From Streptomyces sp. NBC_01716 (GTDB lineage: Bacteria; Actinomycetota; Actinomycetes; Streptomycetales; Streptomycetaceae), in NCBI RefSeq assembly GCF_036248275.1, contig NZ_CP109181.1:4340001-4404000 (forward strand): a DNA stretch of 64,000 nt. The letters are read 5' to 3'. The translations under genes were made by a program, and so were the position numbers. The notes beneath the pieces were generated by a model. That model did not search any database and had not been told where the DNA came from. It was given only the letters and a program-made list of their open reading frames with translations. Position 1 is the stretch's first letter. Each line of letters begins with the position of its first letter. Shown here one piece after another: positions 15,133-22,970 of the stretch.

Positions 15133-17538
15133 TCAACGGTCCACTTTCTCACCCATGCCCGACGGGTCCCCGCTTTCCGGACGGGTGTCCGGGGTCGGGT
15201 CACTCGGCTGCCCGGGTTCGGAGCCGGCGCTGTCGGCGCCTTCCTCGGCGTCTCCGGCCCCGGTTTCGGCGGTGGCCTCCGCCGTCGCCTTGTCCTCGGC
15301 CGCCTTCGCCGCCACCGCCCGCTTGCGCTGGCTGTACATCCTGACCCCCGCCAGGACCAGGAGCAGCACACCGCCGGCGATGACGAGCATCACGGTGGGA
15401 GTGAGCTCGGAGACCCTGACCTGGAACGCCATGGGGCTGCCGTACGGCCGCCCGTCGGTCGTGTAGAGCTGCGCCGTGAGCTCCACCGGACCGTTGGCGT
15501 TGGCCGCGCCGGTGAACTTCACCACCTGGGTGTGCCCGCCGTCGACCTTGATCGGCTGCTCGGCGACGGCGCTGCCGTCGTCCAGCTTCAGCCGGGTCGC
15601 GTTCGTGGAGTGCAACCGCAGGACGAGATCGTCGACGCCTTGCAGCAGCTGGTTCTGGACGGTCACCGGGATGGTCGCGCTGCGCCCGGACAGGGTCAGC
15701 TCCGACTTCTGGATGAGCTGGACCTCGCTGGCGAGGCTCACCAGATAGCGGTTCACCGAGTGGCGGTACTCCCTGGCGCCCGTCGCGTCGCCCCGCCAGG
15801 AGGTCGAGACCGCCCTGTTCACGGCGTTGGCGAACGGTGTCGCCACCCGGTCGGGAAGGGTGAGGATGGCCTTGAACTTCCCGAGCCGTTCGTCGATCCT
15901 TTTGAGCTCCTCGAACGCCGACGGGGGAAGCTCCTGGTCCCGGAGCTTGTCCGGATACCGCGAGGCGCGGGGCACCTTGGTGGTGGCGTTCGTGTCGGGC
16001 TTGCCGGCGGCGGCGTGGACCAGGTCGGACGACTGGGTCCAGCGCTCACCGTCCAGCCCCCGGAGGGCGCGCGCCATGGACTGCGCCTGGCCGGCCGACG
16101 GGGTCCGCTGTGGGGCGACGACGATCTCGCGCTGCTTCGAGGAGTCCTGGAGAGTCACGGCCAGCGACTGGGCGAGGAACTTCTGGACCGAGAGCGTGGA
16201 GCTCGCGGCGGTGGACACGTCGCCCTCGAAGGCGGTGGACAGCCGGGTGTCGGCGACCACGGCCGTCGTACCGCCGCCGATGGGCCGTGCCGCGCTCGCC
16301 GTGTACGGCAGGTTGTCCTGGATGCTGTCGCTGCGGGAGATCACCTTGTCGGCGCCCGCGGAGGTCGCCACATCGACGATCGACGGGTCGACGGCGCCGT
16401 CGACGGGCCACGCGAAGTCGGTGGCCGGCGGTACGTGGAGGATGGTCTCGACGGTCTTCGCGGCGACCTCGCTGGAGCCCTGGAGATGGCCGAGGGTGCC
16501 CGAGACGTCGTCGCCGCCGTGTGCCAGCGACGCCAGGTCGGGGTCGCCGAAGGGCAGGGTGACGACGTTGCCGTTGTCCTGGACGGCCTTCTCCAGCGAG
16601 TTGAGCCAGGTCCGGGCGACGAGCTGGTTCGTGCCCGCGACCGTGGTGTTGCCGTCCTTGACGCGGTACGTGTCGGCCATCGCCTCGACGGTGGCGAGGA
16701 GGTCAGGGTCGACGACCCAGGTGACGGGAAGCTGGCTGCCGAGGGAGACGAGCTGCTCCAGCCGGCCGCCCGGGGCCAGCTCCTCGGCCAGGTCGTCGTT
16801 CTCGAAGACCGGGGTCTGCCGCTCGTCCGAGCCGGTCTCGGCGGAGACGTGGGAGGTGGAGATCAGCGGCCAGAGATAGGTGAACTTGGTCTTGGTGTCC
16901 ACCGAATCCGGCTGCCACGGCAGGAACGTCCGCCGGATGCCGAGGGTGTGGTCGTACGGCTCGGCCTCCGTACGGCCGGTGAGCGACACCCCGAGCTGAT
17001 AGACCCCGTCACCGCCGAGAGCGAGCTTGCTCACCGGCACCGACAGCGCGAAGTCGTAGCTGATGCCGGAGGCGAGCTTCGCGAACTCGACCTTGTACTT
17101 GCCGCCCACCGGCGGCGGATCGTTCGTCGTGTCGTTGGAACGCTCGTCGGCGTCGTCGATGGCGGTACGGCCGACGAGCTGCGGGCCCACCCTCAGATCG
17201 ACCTGCGCGTCGGTGACCGGCTTCTTGCTCTTGTTGGTCACCGTGCCGGAGATCGTGAGGGTGTCGCCCTTCTTCGGCGCGCTGGGCGCCAGGGTGTCGA
17301 GCGCGACGGACACGGTGCTCGACCCGGAAGGTTCCGCGGTCGCGCTCGCCGGAGACGCCGTGGTGGCCCCTGTGGCGGCCGTGGAGCCGGTCGAGGGTGC
17401 GGCGGTCGCCTGGGGAGCCGCGAGGCCCCCCAGCAACCCGGCCAGGAGCGGCACCCCCGCGGCCACGGCGGCGCTGCGCCCCAGCCATCGGCGGGCAGGA
17501 GAGTGCTTCATCCCCTGGATGTCTGCCGCCTCGGCCAC
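15133..17538 (-). CDS. DUF6049-type secreted, membrane-anchored protein
   Basis: An 801-residue protein with a signal peptide (MKHSPARRWLGRSAAVAAGV, Ala-rich, cleavage near QATA-AP), a large extracytoplasmic region, and a C-terminal transmembrane helix TVMLVIAGGVLLLVLAGVRM followed by a charged tail. The order DUF6049-murJ-pseudokinase is conserved in actinobacteria, suggesting an accessory role in cell-wall assembly; its biochemical function is unknown. Start is either GTG 17538 or the internal ATG nine codons later, directly at the signal peptide. Segments such as DFAWPVDGAVDPSIVDV and GKPDTNATTKVPRASRYPDK resemble no enzyme motif I can name. Confidence 0.8.
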   Translation of the reverse strand: MAEAADIQGMKHSPARRWLGRSAAVAAGVPLLAGLLGGLAAPQATAAPSTGSTAATGATTASPASATAEPSGSSTVSVALDTLAPSAPKKGDTLTISGTVTNKSKKPVTDAQVDLRVGPQLVGRTAIDDADERSNDTTNDPPPVGGKYKVEFAKLASGISYDFALSVPVSKLALGGDGVYQLGVSLTGRTEAEPYDHTLGIRRTFLPWQPDSVDTKTKFTYLWPLISTSHVSAETGSDERQTPVFENDDLAEELAPGGRLEQLVSLGSQLPVTWVVDPDLLATVEAMADTYRVKDGNTTVAGTNQLVARTWLNSLEKAVQDNGNVVTLPFGDPDLASLAHGGDDVSGTLGHLQGSSEVAAKTVETILHVPPATDFAWPVDGAVDPSIVDVATSAGADKVISRSDSIQDNLPYTASAARPIGGGTTAVVADTRLSTAFEGDVSTAASSTLSVQKFLAQSLAVTLQDSSKQREIVVAPQRTPSAGQAQSMARALRGLDGERWTQSSDLVHAAAGKPDTNATTKVPRASRYPDKLRDQELPPSAFEELKRIDERLGKFKAILTLPDRVATPFANAVNRAVSTSWRGDATGAREYRHSVNRYLVSLASEVQLIQKSELTLSGRSATIPVTVQNQLLQGVDDLVLRLHSTNATRLKLDDGSAVAEQPIKVDGGHTQVVKFTGAANANGPVELTAQLYTTDGRPYGSPMAFQVRVSELTPTVMLVIAGGVLLLVLAGVRMYSQRKRAVAAKAAEDKATAEATAETGAGDAEEGADSAGSEPGQPSDPTPDTRPESGDPSGMGEKVDR

Positions 17539-17726
17539 GCGTCCGCCCGTTCCTCGTCGTCGTCAATGGTCGTCGTCGGTTGTGCGTCCACGCATGGTAA
17601 CGATGTGCGCTGTGGCGAAGTGCCGGGGACCGCCTCCCCATGATCGGAAGAATCTCATGGGCGGGCAAACCGGTGCACCGGAAACCCGGGCGCCGGGGCC
17701 GGCCGGGGCACGTACCCTTTTCTGTT

Positions 17727-19193
17727 GTGCCGAACGCCAACGAAGAGACTCCCCATGCACTGAGTCAGGTGCAGCGCCGCGCGGTCAGCGAACTGCTGCG
17801 GGTGTCCCCTGTCGCCGACGACCTCGCGCGCCGATTCCAGGAGGCGGGCTTCACCCTCGCCCTGGTCGGAGGCTCGGTGAGGGACGCCCTCCTCGGTCGC
17901 CTCGGCAACGACCTCGACTTCACGACCGACGCCAGGCCCGACGACGTACTGAAGATCGTCCGGCCCTGGGCGGACTCGGTGTGGGAGGTCGGGATCGCCT
18001 TCGGCACGGTCGGTGTCCAGAAGGCGGGGCGGGTCGGCGACGGCCGGCAGGACTTCCAGATCGAGATCACGACCTACCGCTCGGAGGCGTACGACCGCAC
18101 GTCACGCAAACCCGAGGTGTCGTACGGGGACTCCATCGAGGACGACCTCGTACGCCGGGACTTCACCGTCAACGCGATGGCGGTCGCCCTGCCGCAGAAG
18201 GAGTTCATCGATCCGCACGGCGGTCTCCAGGACCTCGCGGCCGGTGTGCTGCGCACGCCCGGCACCCCCGAGGCGTCGTTCTCCGACGATCCGCTGCGCA
18301 TGCTCAGGGCCGCGCGCTTCGCCGCGCAGCTCGATTTCGAGGTCGCGCCGGATGTCGTCGCCGCGATGAAGGCCATGGCGGAGCGCATCGAGATCGTGTC
18401 GGCGGAGCGCGTACGGGAGGAGCTGAACAAGCTGATCCTCTCCCGGCATCCGCGCAAGGGCCTGGCGCTGCTCGTCGACACCGGACTCGCGGAGCGCGTA
18501 CTGCCCGAGCTGCCGGCGCTGCGGCTGGAGAGCGACGAGCACCACCGGCACAAGGACGTGTACGAGCACTCGCTGACCGTTCTGGAGCAGGCTGTCGACC
18601 TGGAGGAGAACGGGCCGGACCTGGTGCTGCGGCTGGCCGCGCTGCTCCATGACATCGGCAAGCCCCGGACTCGGCGCTTCGAGAAGGACGGCGGGGTCTC
18701 CTTCCATCACCACGAGGTGGTGGGGGCGAAGCTGACGAAGAAGCGGATGGCCGAGCTCAAGTACTCGAACGAGCTGGTGAAGGACGTCTCGCGGCTGGTG
18801 GAGCTGCATCTGCGCTTCCACGGGTACGGCACCGGCGAGTGGACCGACTCGGCGGTGCGGCGGTACGTACGCGACGCGGGCCCGCTGCTGGACCGGCTCC
18901 ACAAGCTGACCCGTTCGGACTGCACCACCCGCAACAAGCGCAAGGCGGCGGCGCTCTCGCGCGCGTACGACGGTCTTGAGGAGCGGATCGCGCAGTTGCA
19001 GGAGCAGGAGGAGCTGGACTCCATCCGGCCCGATCTGGACGGCAACGAGATCATGGAGACGCTGGGCGTCGGTCCGGGGCCGGTGATCGGGGCCGCGTAC
19101 AAGTTCCTGCTGGAGCTGCGGCTGGAGAACGGGCCGATGGAGCGGGACGACGCGGTGAGCGCGCTGAAGGAATGGTGGGCCAAGCAGAACTGA
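17727..19193 (+). CDS. cca: CCA-adding tRNA nucleotidyltransferase
   Basis: A 488-residue enzyme that adds or repairs the 3' CCA of tRNAs. The nucleotidyltransferase motif LALVGGSVRDALLGRLGNDLDFTT holds the catalytic DxD (NDLDF). It is followed by RRDFTVNAMAV and DDPLRMLRAARFAAQL, and the C-terminal half has an HD domain (LRLAALLHDIGKPRT, VSFHHHEVVGAKL). The start GTG 17727 (VPNANEETPHALSQVQ) follows no clear ribosome site and may be leaderless. It is divergent from the DUF6049 gene, as in other Streptomyces. The gene ends in a convergent gap holding two parS sites. Confidence 0.94.
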   Translation: MPNANEETPHALSQVQRRAVSELLRVSPVADDLARRFQEAGFTLALVGGSVRDALLGRLGNDLDFTTDARPDDVLKIVRPWADSVWEVGIAFGTVGVQKAGRVGDGRQDFQIEITTYRSEAYDRTSRKPEVSYGDSIEDDLVRRDFTVNAMAVALPQKEFIDPHGGLQDLAAGVLRTPGTPEASFSDDPLRMLRAARFAAQLDFEVAPDVVAAMKAMAERIEIVSAERVREELNKLILSRHPRKGLALLVDTGLAERVLPELPALRLESDEHHRHKDVYEHSLTVLEQAVDLEENGPDLVLRLAALLHDIGKPRTRRFEKDGGVSFHHHEVVGAKLTKKRMAELKYSNELVKDVSRLVELHLRFHGYGTGEWTDSAVRRYVRDAGPLLDRLHKLTRSDCTTRNKRKAAALSRAYDGLEERIAQLQEQEELDSIRPDLDGNEIMETLGVGPGPVIGAAYKFLLELRLENGPMERDDAVSALKEWWAKQN

Positions 19194-19223
19194 GTCCGGG
19201 CCGGCCGCCGGCTCGCCGTCGAT

Positions 19224-19237
19224 GTTTCACGTGAAAC
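19224..19237. promoter_or_regulatory. parS: parS site
   Basis: Perfect GTTTCACGTGAAAC between the convergent cca and MFS genes; flanks CCGTCGAT/ATCGGCGG extend it into a near-perfect hairpin that could also terminate cca transcription. Confidence 0.92.
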
Positions 19238-19277
19238 ATCGGCGGGGTTCACGGGGTGCGCTGTGAAGGGGAGCGAT

Positions 19278-19291
19278 GTTTCACGTGAAAC
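19278..19291. promoter_or_regulatory. parS: parS site
   Basis: A second perfect parS 54 bases from the previous one. Flanking GCGAT/ATCGC and G/C runs extend the palindrome. It lies 20 bases beyond the stop of the leftward MFS gene and may double as its terminator. Confidence 0.92.
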
Positions 19292-19310
19292 ATCGCCCCC
19301 CCTTCGTGCG

Positions 19311-20585
19311 CTACCCGTCCTTCTTCTTCGTGAGTTTCCTCCAGCGGAACAGCCCCACCGCGACGACCGCGTAGACCACCGCGACGCCCAGCACGAGCGG
19401 CACCGAGCGCCCGTCCCGCGGCAGCATCAGCGCGGCGACGCCCGCGGCGCCCACGAAAGCGACGTTGAACAGCACGTCGTAGAGGGAGAAGATCCGCCCC
19501 CGGTACGCGTCGTCCACCGACGTCTGCACCACCGTGTCCGTCGCGATCTTCGCGCCCTGGGTGACCAGACCGAGGATGAACGCGGCCGCGAGCATCGGGG
19601 CGGGAGCGAACGGCAGCCCGAGCGCCGGTTCCAGTACGGCCGCCGACCCGGCGCACGCGACCATCCAGCCGAACGAGCCGAGACGTCCGACCGCCGACGG
19701 TGTGACGAGCGCGGCGGCGAAGAAGCCCGCTCCCGATACGAGGAGCGCCACCCCCAGCAGGGCGAGTCCGTCGTCCTCGTCGGTGGTCCAGGCGTAGCGG
19801 CAGAGCATCAGCACGATCACGGTCAGCGCCCCGTAGCAGAAGCGCATCAGCGTCATCGCGATGAGCGCCGCGGCGGCGTCACGGCGCTCCGCCAAATGGT
19901 GCAGCCCGTGGCCGAGACCCCGTGCGGTCGACGCGAGAGCGGCCTTCAGATGCGGCTGTACCCGCCCCGGATCGGGGCCGAGGAGATCACGCGCCATGGT
20001 GACGGACGCGAGCGCCGACGACAGATACAGCAGGGCGGCCAGCAGCACCACGGCGGCGTCGGAGTCGGCGATCAGCAGCCGTACCAGAAAGGCGAGGCCG
20101 CCGCCCGCGGTCGCGGCGAGCGTGCCGGCCGTCGGGGAAAGGGAGTTGGCGACGACCAGTCGCTCGTCCTCCACGACGCGGGGCAGCGCGGCCGAGAGCC
20201 CGGCGAGTACGAACCGGTTGACGGCCGTGACGGCCAGCGCGGAGGCGTAGAAGAGCCAGTCCGGCAGCGAGGTGAGGATCAGCAGGGCGGTGCAGGCGGC
20301 CAGCAGGGCCCGCAGCAGATTCCCGTACAGGATGATCTGGCGACGCCGCCAGCGGTCGAGCAGCACCCCGGCGAACGGGCCGATGAGCGAGTAGGGCAGC
20401 AGCAGTACGGCCATGGCCGACGCGATGGCGCCCGGGGTGGCCTGTTTCTCGGGGGAGAACACGACGTGCGCGGCGAGCGCGACCTGGAAGACCCCGTCGG
20501 CCCCCTGCGACAGCAGACGCACGGTCAGCAGGCGGCGGAAGTCGGGCAAACGCAGGAGCACGCGCAGATCGCGCACGGCAGACAT
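19311..20585 (-). CDS. MFS transporter
   Basis: A 424-residue, 10-12 helix membrane protein of the major facilitator type. The motif-A-like loop between helices 2 and 3 is AGVLLDRWRRRQIILYGNLL. Repeated hydrophobic segments such as AAVVLLAALLYLSSALASVT and a late loop DDAYRGRIFSLYDVLFN are typical of the multidrug-like "MFS_3" group. Substrate unknown. ATG 20585 (MSAVRDLRVLLRLPDFRRL) is preferred over GTG 20600; neither has a strong ribosome site. It is downstream of ino1 on the same strand, but the terminator at 20623-20658 separates them. Confidence 0.82.
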   Translation of the reverse strand: MSAVRDLRVLLRLPDFRRLLTVRLLSQGADGVFQVALAAHVVFSPEKQATPGAIASAMAVLLLPYSLIGPFAGVLLDRWRRRQIILYGNLLRALLAACTALLILTSLPDWLFYASALAVTAVNRFVLAGLSAALPRVVEDERLVVANSLSPTAGTLAATAGGGLAFLVRLLIADSDAAVVLLAALLYLSSALASVTMARDLLGPDPGRVQPHLKAALASTARGLGHGLHHLAERRDAAAALIAMTLMRFCYGALTVIVLMLCRYAWTTDEDDGLALLGVALLVSGAGFFAAALVTPSAVGRLGSFGWMVACAGSAAVLEPALGLPFAPAPMLAAAFILGLVTQGAKIATDTVVQTSVDDAYRGRIFSLYDVLFNVAFVGAAGVAALMLPRDGRSVPLVLGVAVVYAVVAVGLFRWRKLTKKKDG

Positions 20586-20622
20586 GTGGATCAGCGTCAC
20601 ACACGATGCCCGCGCCGTACGT

Positions 20623-20658
20623 GAGGGGTCCCCGGGCAGTGTGCCCCGGGGACCCCTC
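20623..20658 (-). terminator. Terminator after ino1
   Basis: A 14-bp perfect stem (GAGGGGTCCCCGGG with its complement CCCGGGGACCCCTC), 56 bases beyond the ino1 stop on the reverse strand and upstream of the MFS start. Confidence 0.75.
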
Positions 20659-20713
20659 GGTGGTGCGTGTACGGGGAGATCCGTTCTCCCCGGACGTTCC
20701 GGCGCCCGGCGTT

Positions 20714-21796
20714 CTAGCGCTCGACGTCGCCGCGGATGAACTTCTCCACGTTCTCGCGGGCCTCGTCGTCGAAGTACTGCACCGGCGGGGACTTCATGAA
20801 GTACGAGGACGCGGAGAGGATCGGGCCGCCGATGCCGCGGTCCTTGGCGATCTTCGCCGCGCGCACGGCGTCGATGATGACACCGGCGGAGTTCGGGGAG
20901 TCCCAGACCTCCAGCTTGTACTCCAGGTTCAGCGGGACGTCGCCGAAGGCGCGGCCCTCAAGGCGCACGTACGCCCACTTGCGGTCGTCCAGCCAGGCCA
21001 CGTAGTCCGAGGGGCCGATGTGGACGTTGGAGGCGCCCAGGTCACGGTCGGGGATCTGCGAGGTGACCGCCTGCGTCTTGGAGATCTTCTTGGACTCCAG
21101 GCGCTCGCGCTCCAGCATGTTCTTGAAGTCCATGTTGCCGCCGACGTTCAGCTGCATCGTGCGGTCCAGGACGACACCGCGGTCCTCGAACAGCTTCGCC
21201 ATCACGCGGTGCGTGATGGTGGCGCCGACCTGCGACTTGATGTCGTCACCGACGATCGGCACACCGGCCTCGGTGAACTTGTCCGCCCACTCCTTCGTGC
21301 CGGCGATGAAGACCGGGAGGGCGTTGACGAAGGCGACCTTGGCGTCGATGGCGCACTGCGCGTAGAACTTCGCGGCGGCCTCGGAGCCGACGGGCAGGTA
21401 GCAGACCAGGACGTCGACCTGCTTGTCCTTCAGGGTCTGGACGATGTCGACCGGCGCCTCGGCGGACTCCTCGATCGTCTCGCGGTAGTACTTGCCCAGA
21501 CCGTCGTGGGTGTGGCCGCGCTGGACGGTCACACCCGTGTTCGGGACGTCGCAGATCTTGATGGTGTTGTTCTCGCTGGCACCGATGGCGTCCGCGAGGT
21601 CGAGGCCGACCTTTTTGGCGTCGACGTCGAAGGCGGCGACGAACTCCACGTCACGCACGTGGTACTCGCCGAACTGAACGTGCATCAGACCGGGCACCTT
21701 GCCGGCCGGATCGGCGTCCTTGTAGAACTCGACGCCCTGCACCAGCGAGGCGGCACAGTTGCCCACGCCGACAATGGCTACGCGAACGGAACCCAT
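20714..21796 (-). CDS. ino1: Inositol-1-phosphate synthase
   Basis: A 360-residue NAD-dependent enzyme converting glucose-6-phosphate to 1D-myo-inositol-3-phosphate, the entry to inositol phospholipids and mycothiol in actinobacteria. The N-terminal NAD-binding motif VRVAIVGVGNCAASLVQGVE, and VNALPVFIAGTKEWADKF, GDDIKSQVGATITHR and LNVGGNMDFKNMLERERLESKK are the family hallmarks. The ATG at 21796 has GGGAGCAACC upstream. It is 61 bases downstream of the padR-type gene on the same strand, so the two are likely an operon controlled by that regulator. Confidence 0.95.
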   Translation of the reverse strand: MGSVRVAIVGVGNCAASLVQGVEFYKDADPAGKVPGLMHVQFGEYHVRDVEFVAAFDVDAKKVGLDLADAIGASENNTIKICDVPNTGVTVQRGHTHDGLGKYYRETIEESAEAPVDIVQTLKDKQVDVLVCYLPVGSEAAAKFYAQCAIDAKVAFVNALPVFIAGTKEWADKFTEAGVPIVGDDIKSQVGATITHRVMAKLFEDRGVVLDRTMQLNVGGNMDFKNMLERERLESKKISKTQAVTSQIPDRDLGASNVHIGPSDYVAWLDDRKWAYVRLEGRAFGDVPLNLEYKLEVWDSPNSAGVIIDAVRAAKIAKDRGIGGPILSASSYFMKSPPVQYFDDEARENVEKFIRGDVER

Positions 21797-21857
21797 CCTG
21801 GTTGCTCCCTGTGTGTGATCTCAATGTTGCGATGAAGCCCCGCGCTGATGCGGAACC

Positions 21858-22610
21858 TCATGGGGTGGTGTCCACGGACGGATCCGGCCGGCCGGGGGCT
21901 TCCGGAGGCGAACCCCCGGAAGACCCCCGGGGCCGGGGCAGGCCATCCGTGTCTCCCGTTGTGGTGCTGTTGGCCGTGCCGCTCGATGTACTGCCTGTCG
22001 CGCTGTCCCGCTCCGGAGCGGGGCTGTCCGGGCCGGGCCGTCGCTGGTCCCGTCCCGCCCGTTCGCTCTCGATGAGCTCGTTGAGCCAGCGCACTTCGCG
22101 CTCCACGGATTCCATCCCGTGCCGCTGAAGTTCGAGCGTGTAGTCGTCGAGGCGTTCGCGGGTACGGGCCAGGGAGGCGCTCATCTTCTCCAGCCGCTCC
22201 TCCAGCCGGCTGCGACGGCCCTCCAGCACGCGCATCCGTACTTCGCGCTCCGTCTGTCCGAAGAAGGCGAAGCGAGCGGCGAAGTGCTCGTCCTCCCAGG
22301 CATCGGGGCCCGTCTGCGACAGCAGCTCCTCGAAGTGCTCTTTCCCCTCCGCCGTCAGCCGGTAGACGATCTTGGCGCGCCGGCCCGCGAGCGTCGCGGC
22401 GAGCGCCTCGTCGGGCGCACTGCCCGGCTCCTCGATCAACCAGCCGTTGGCGACCAGCGTCTTCAGGCAGGGATACAGCGTCCCGTAGCTGAAAGCCCGG
22501 AAGATCCCCAGCGAGGTGTTGAGCCGTTTCCGCAGCTCGTACCCGTGCATCGGGGATTCGCGCAGCAGACCCAGGACGGCGAATTCGAGGATGCCCGAGC
22601 GTCTGCTCAC
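21858..22610 (-). CDS. PadR-family transcriptional regulator
   Basis: A 250-residue protein. The winged-helix DNA-binding domain covers residues ~1-90: RSGILEFAVLGLLRESPMHGYELRKRLNTS, GTLYPCLKTLVANGWL and KIVYRLTAEGKEHFEELL. A coiled-coil-like region (residues ~120-190, Arg/Glu/Leu-rich) fits PadR dimerisation, and the last 60 residues are a disordered Pro/Ser/Thr tail. GTG 22610 follows GGAGGAGGC; the frame is open upstream through a large palindrome but that is operator DNA. It directly precedes ino1, suggesting it controls inositol synthesis together with itself. Ligand unknown. Confidence 0.88.
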   Translation of the reverse strand: MSRRSGILEFAVLGLLRESPMHGYELRKRLNTSLGIFRAFSYGTLYPCLKTLVANGWLIEEPGSAPDEALAATLAGRRAKIVYRLTAEGKEHFEELLSQTGPDAWEDEHFAARFAFFGQTEREVRMRVLEGRRSRLEERLEKMSASLARTRERLDDYTLELQRHGMESVEREVRWLNELIESERAGRDQRRPGPDSPAPERDSATGSTSSGTANSTTTGDTDGLPRPRGSSGGSPPEAPGRPDPSVDTTP

Positions 22611-22643
22611 TGTTCGCCTCCTCCGCCGTCCTGGCCGCGTATG

Positions 22644-22678
22644 TCGTCCCGATGTATCGACTCGATACATCGGGACGA
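22644..22678. promoter_or_regulatory. 35-bp perfect palindrome, likely PadR operator
   Basis: Seventeen-base arms (TCGTCCCGATGTATCGA and its complement) flank a single central C at 22661. The inner ATGTAT/ATACAT resembles PadR-type operators (ATGT...ACAT). It lies 33 bases before the regulator's start, so it should overlap the promoter and give autoregulation, affecting ino1 as well. Confidence 0.75.
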
Positions 22679-22970
22679 TAGAACACCGATGCTCATGGGA
22701 CAAGAGGGGCCATCGTGAACGGCGTCACATCATCAATTCACAGCGAGTAACTTGCCTGGTTTGGGCTGAAGTTCAGAACTCGGCGGGGTTTGACCCTGCG
22801 TAGTCTGTGCGGCATGCAGACCACCGGGAACCGCGTGACGTGTGAGAGCGTCGTCGTTCTGGATGCATGCGGGATGAGCCCGACGGCGGGTACATCCGTA
22901 TTCATCTCGGGGGACCGGAACTCAACTGCCGCTTCCAGGCGCCCGCGCCTGCCCGAGGAGTAGTCGTTCG

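Noticed and set aside
11866..17643. A single open frame of over 1900 codons on the + strand opposite murJ, the pseudokinase and DUF6049 genes
   Set aside because: Composition is that of antisense high-GC codon shadow (Gly/Arg/His/Asp-rich, no domains), and the opposite strand encodes three recognisable proteins with ribosome sites.
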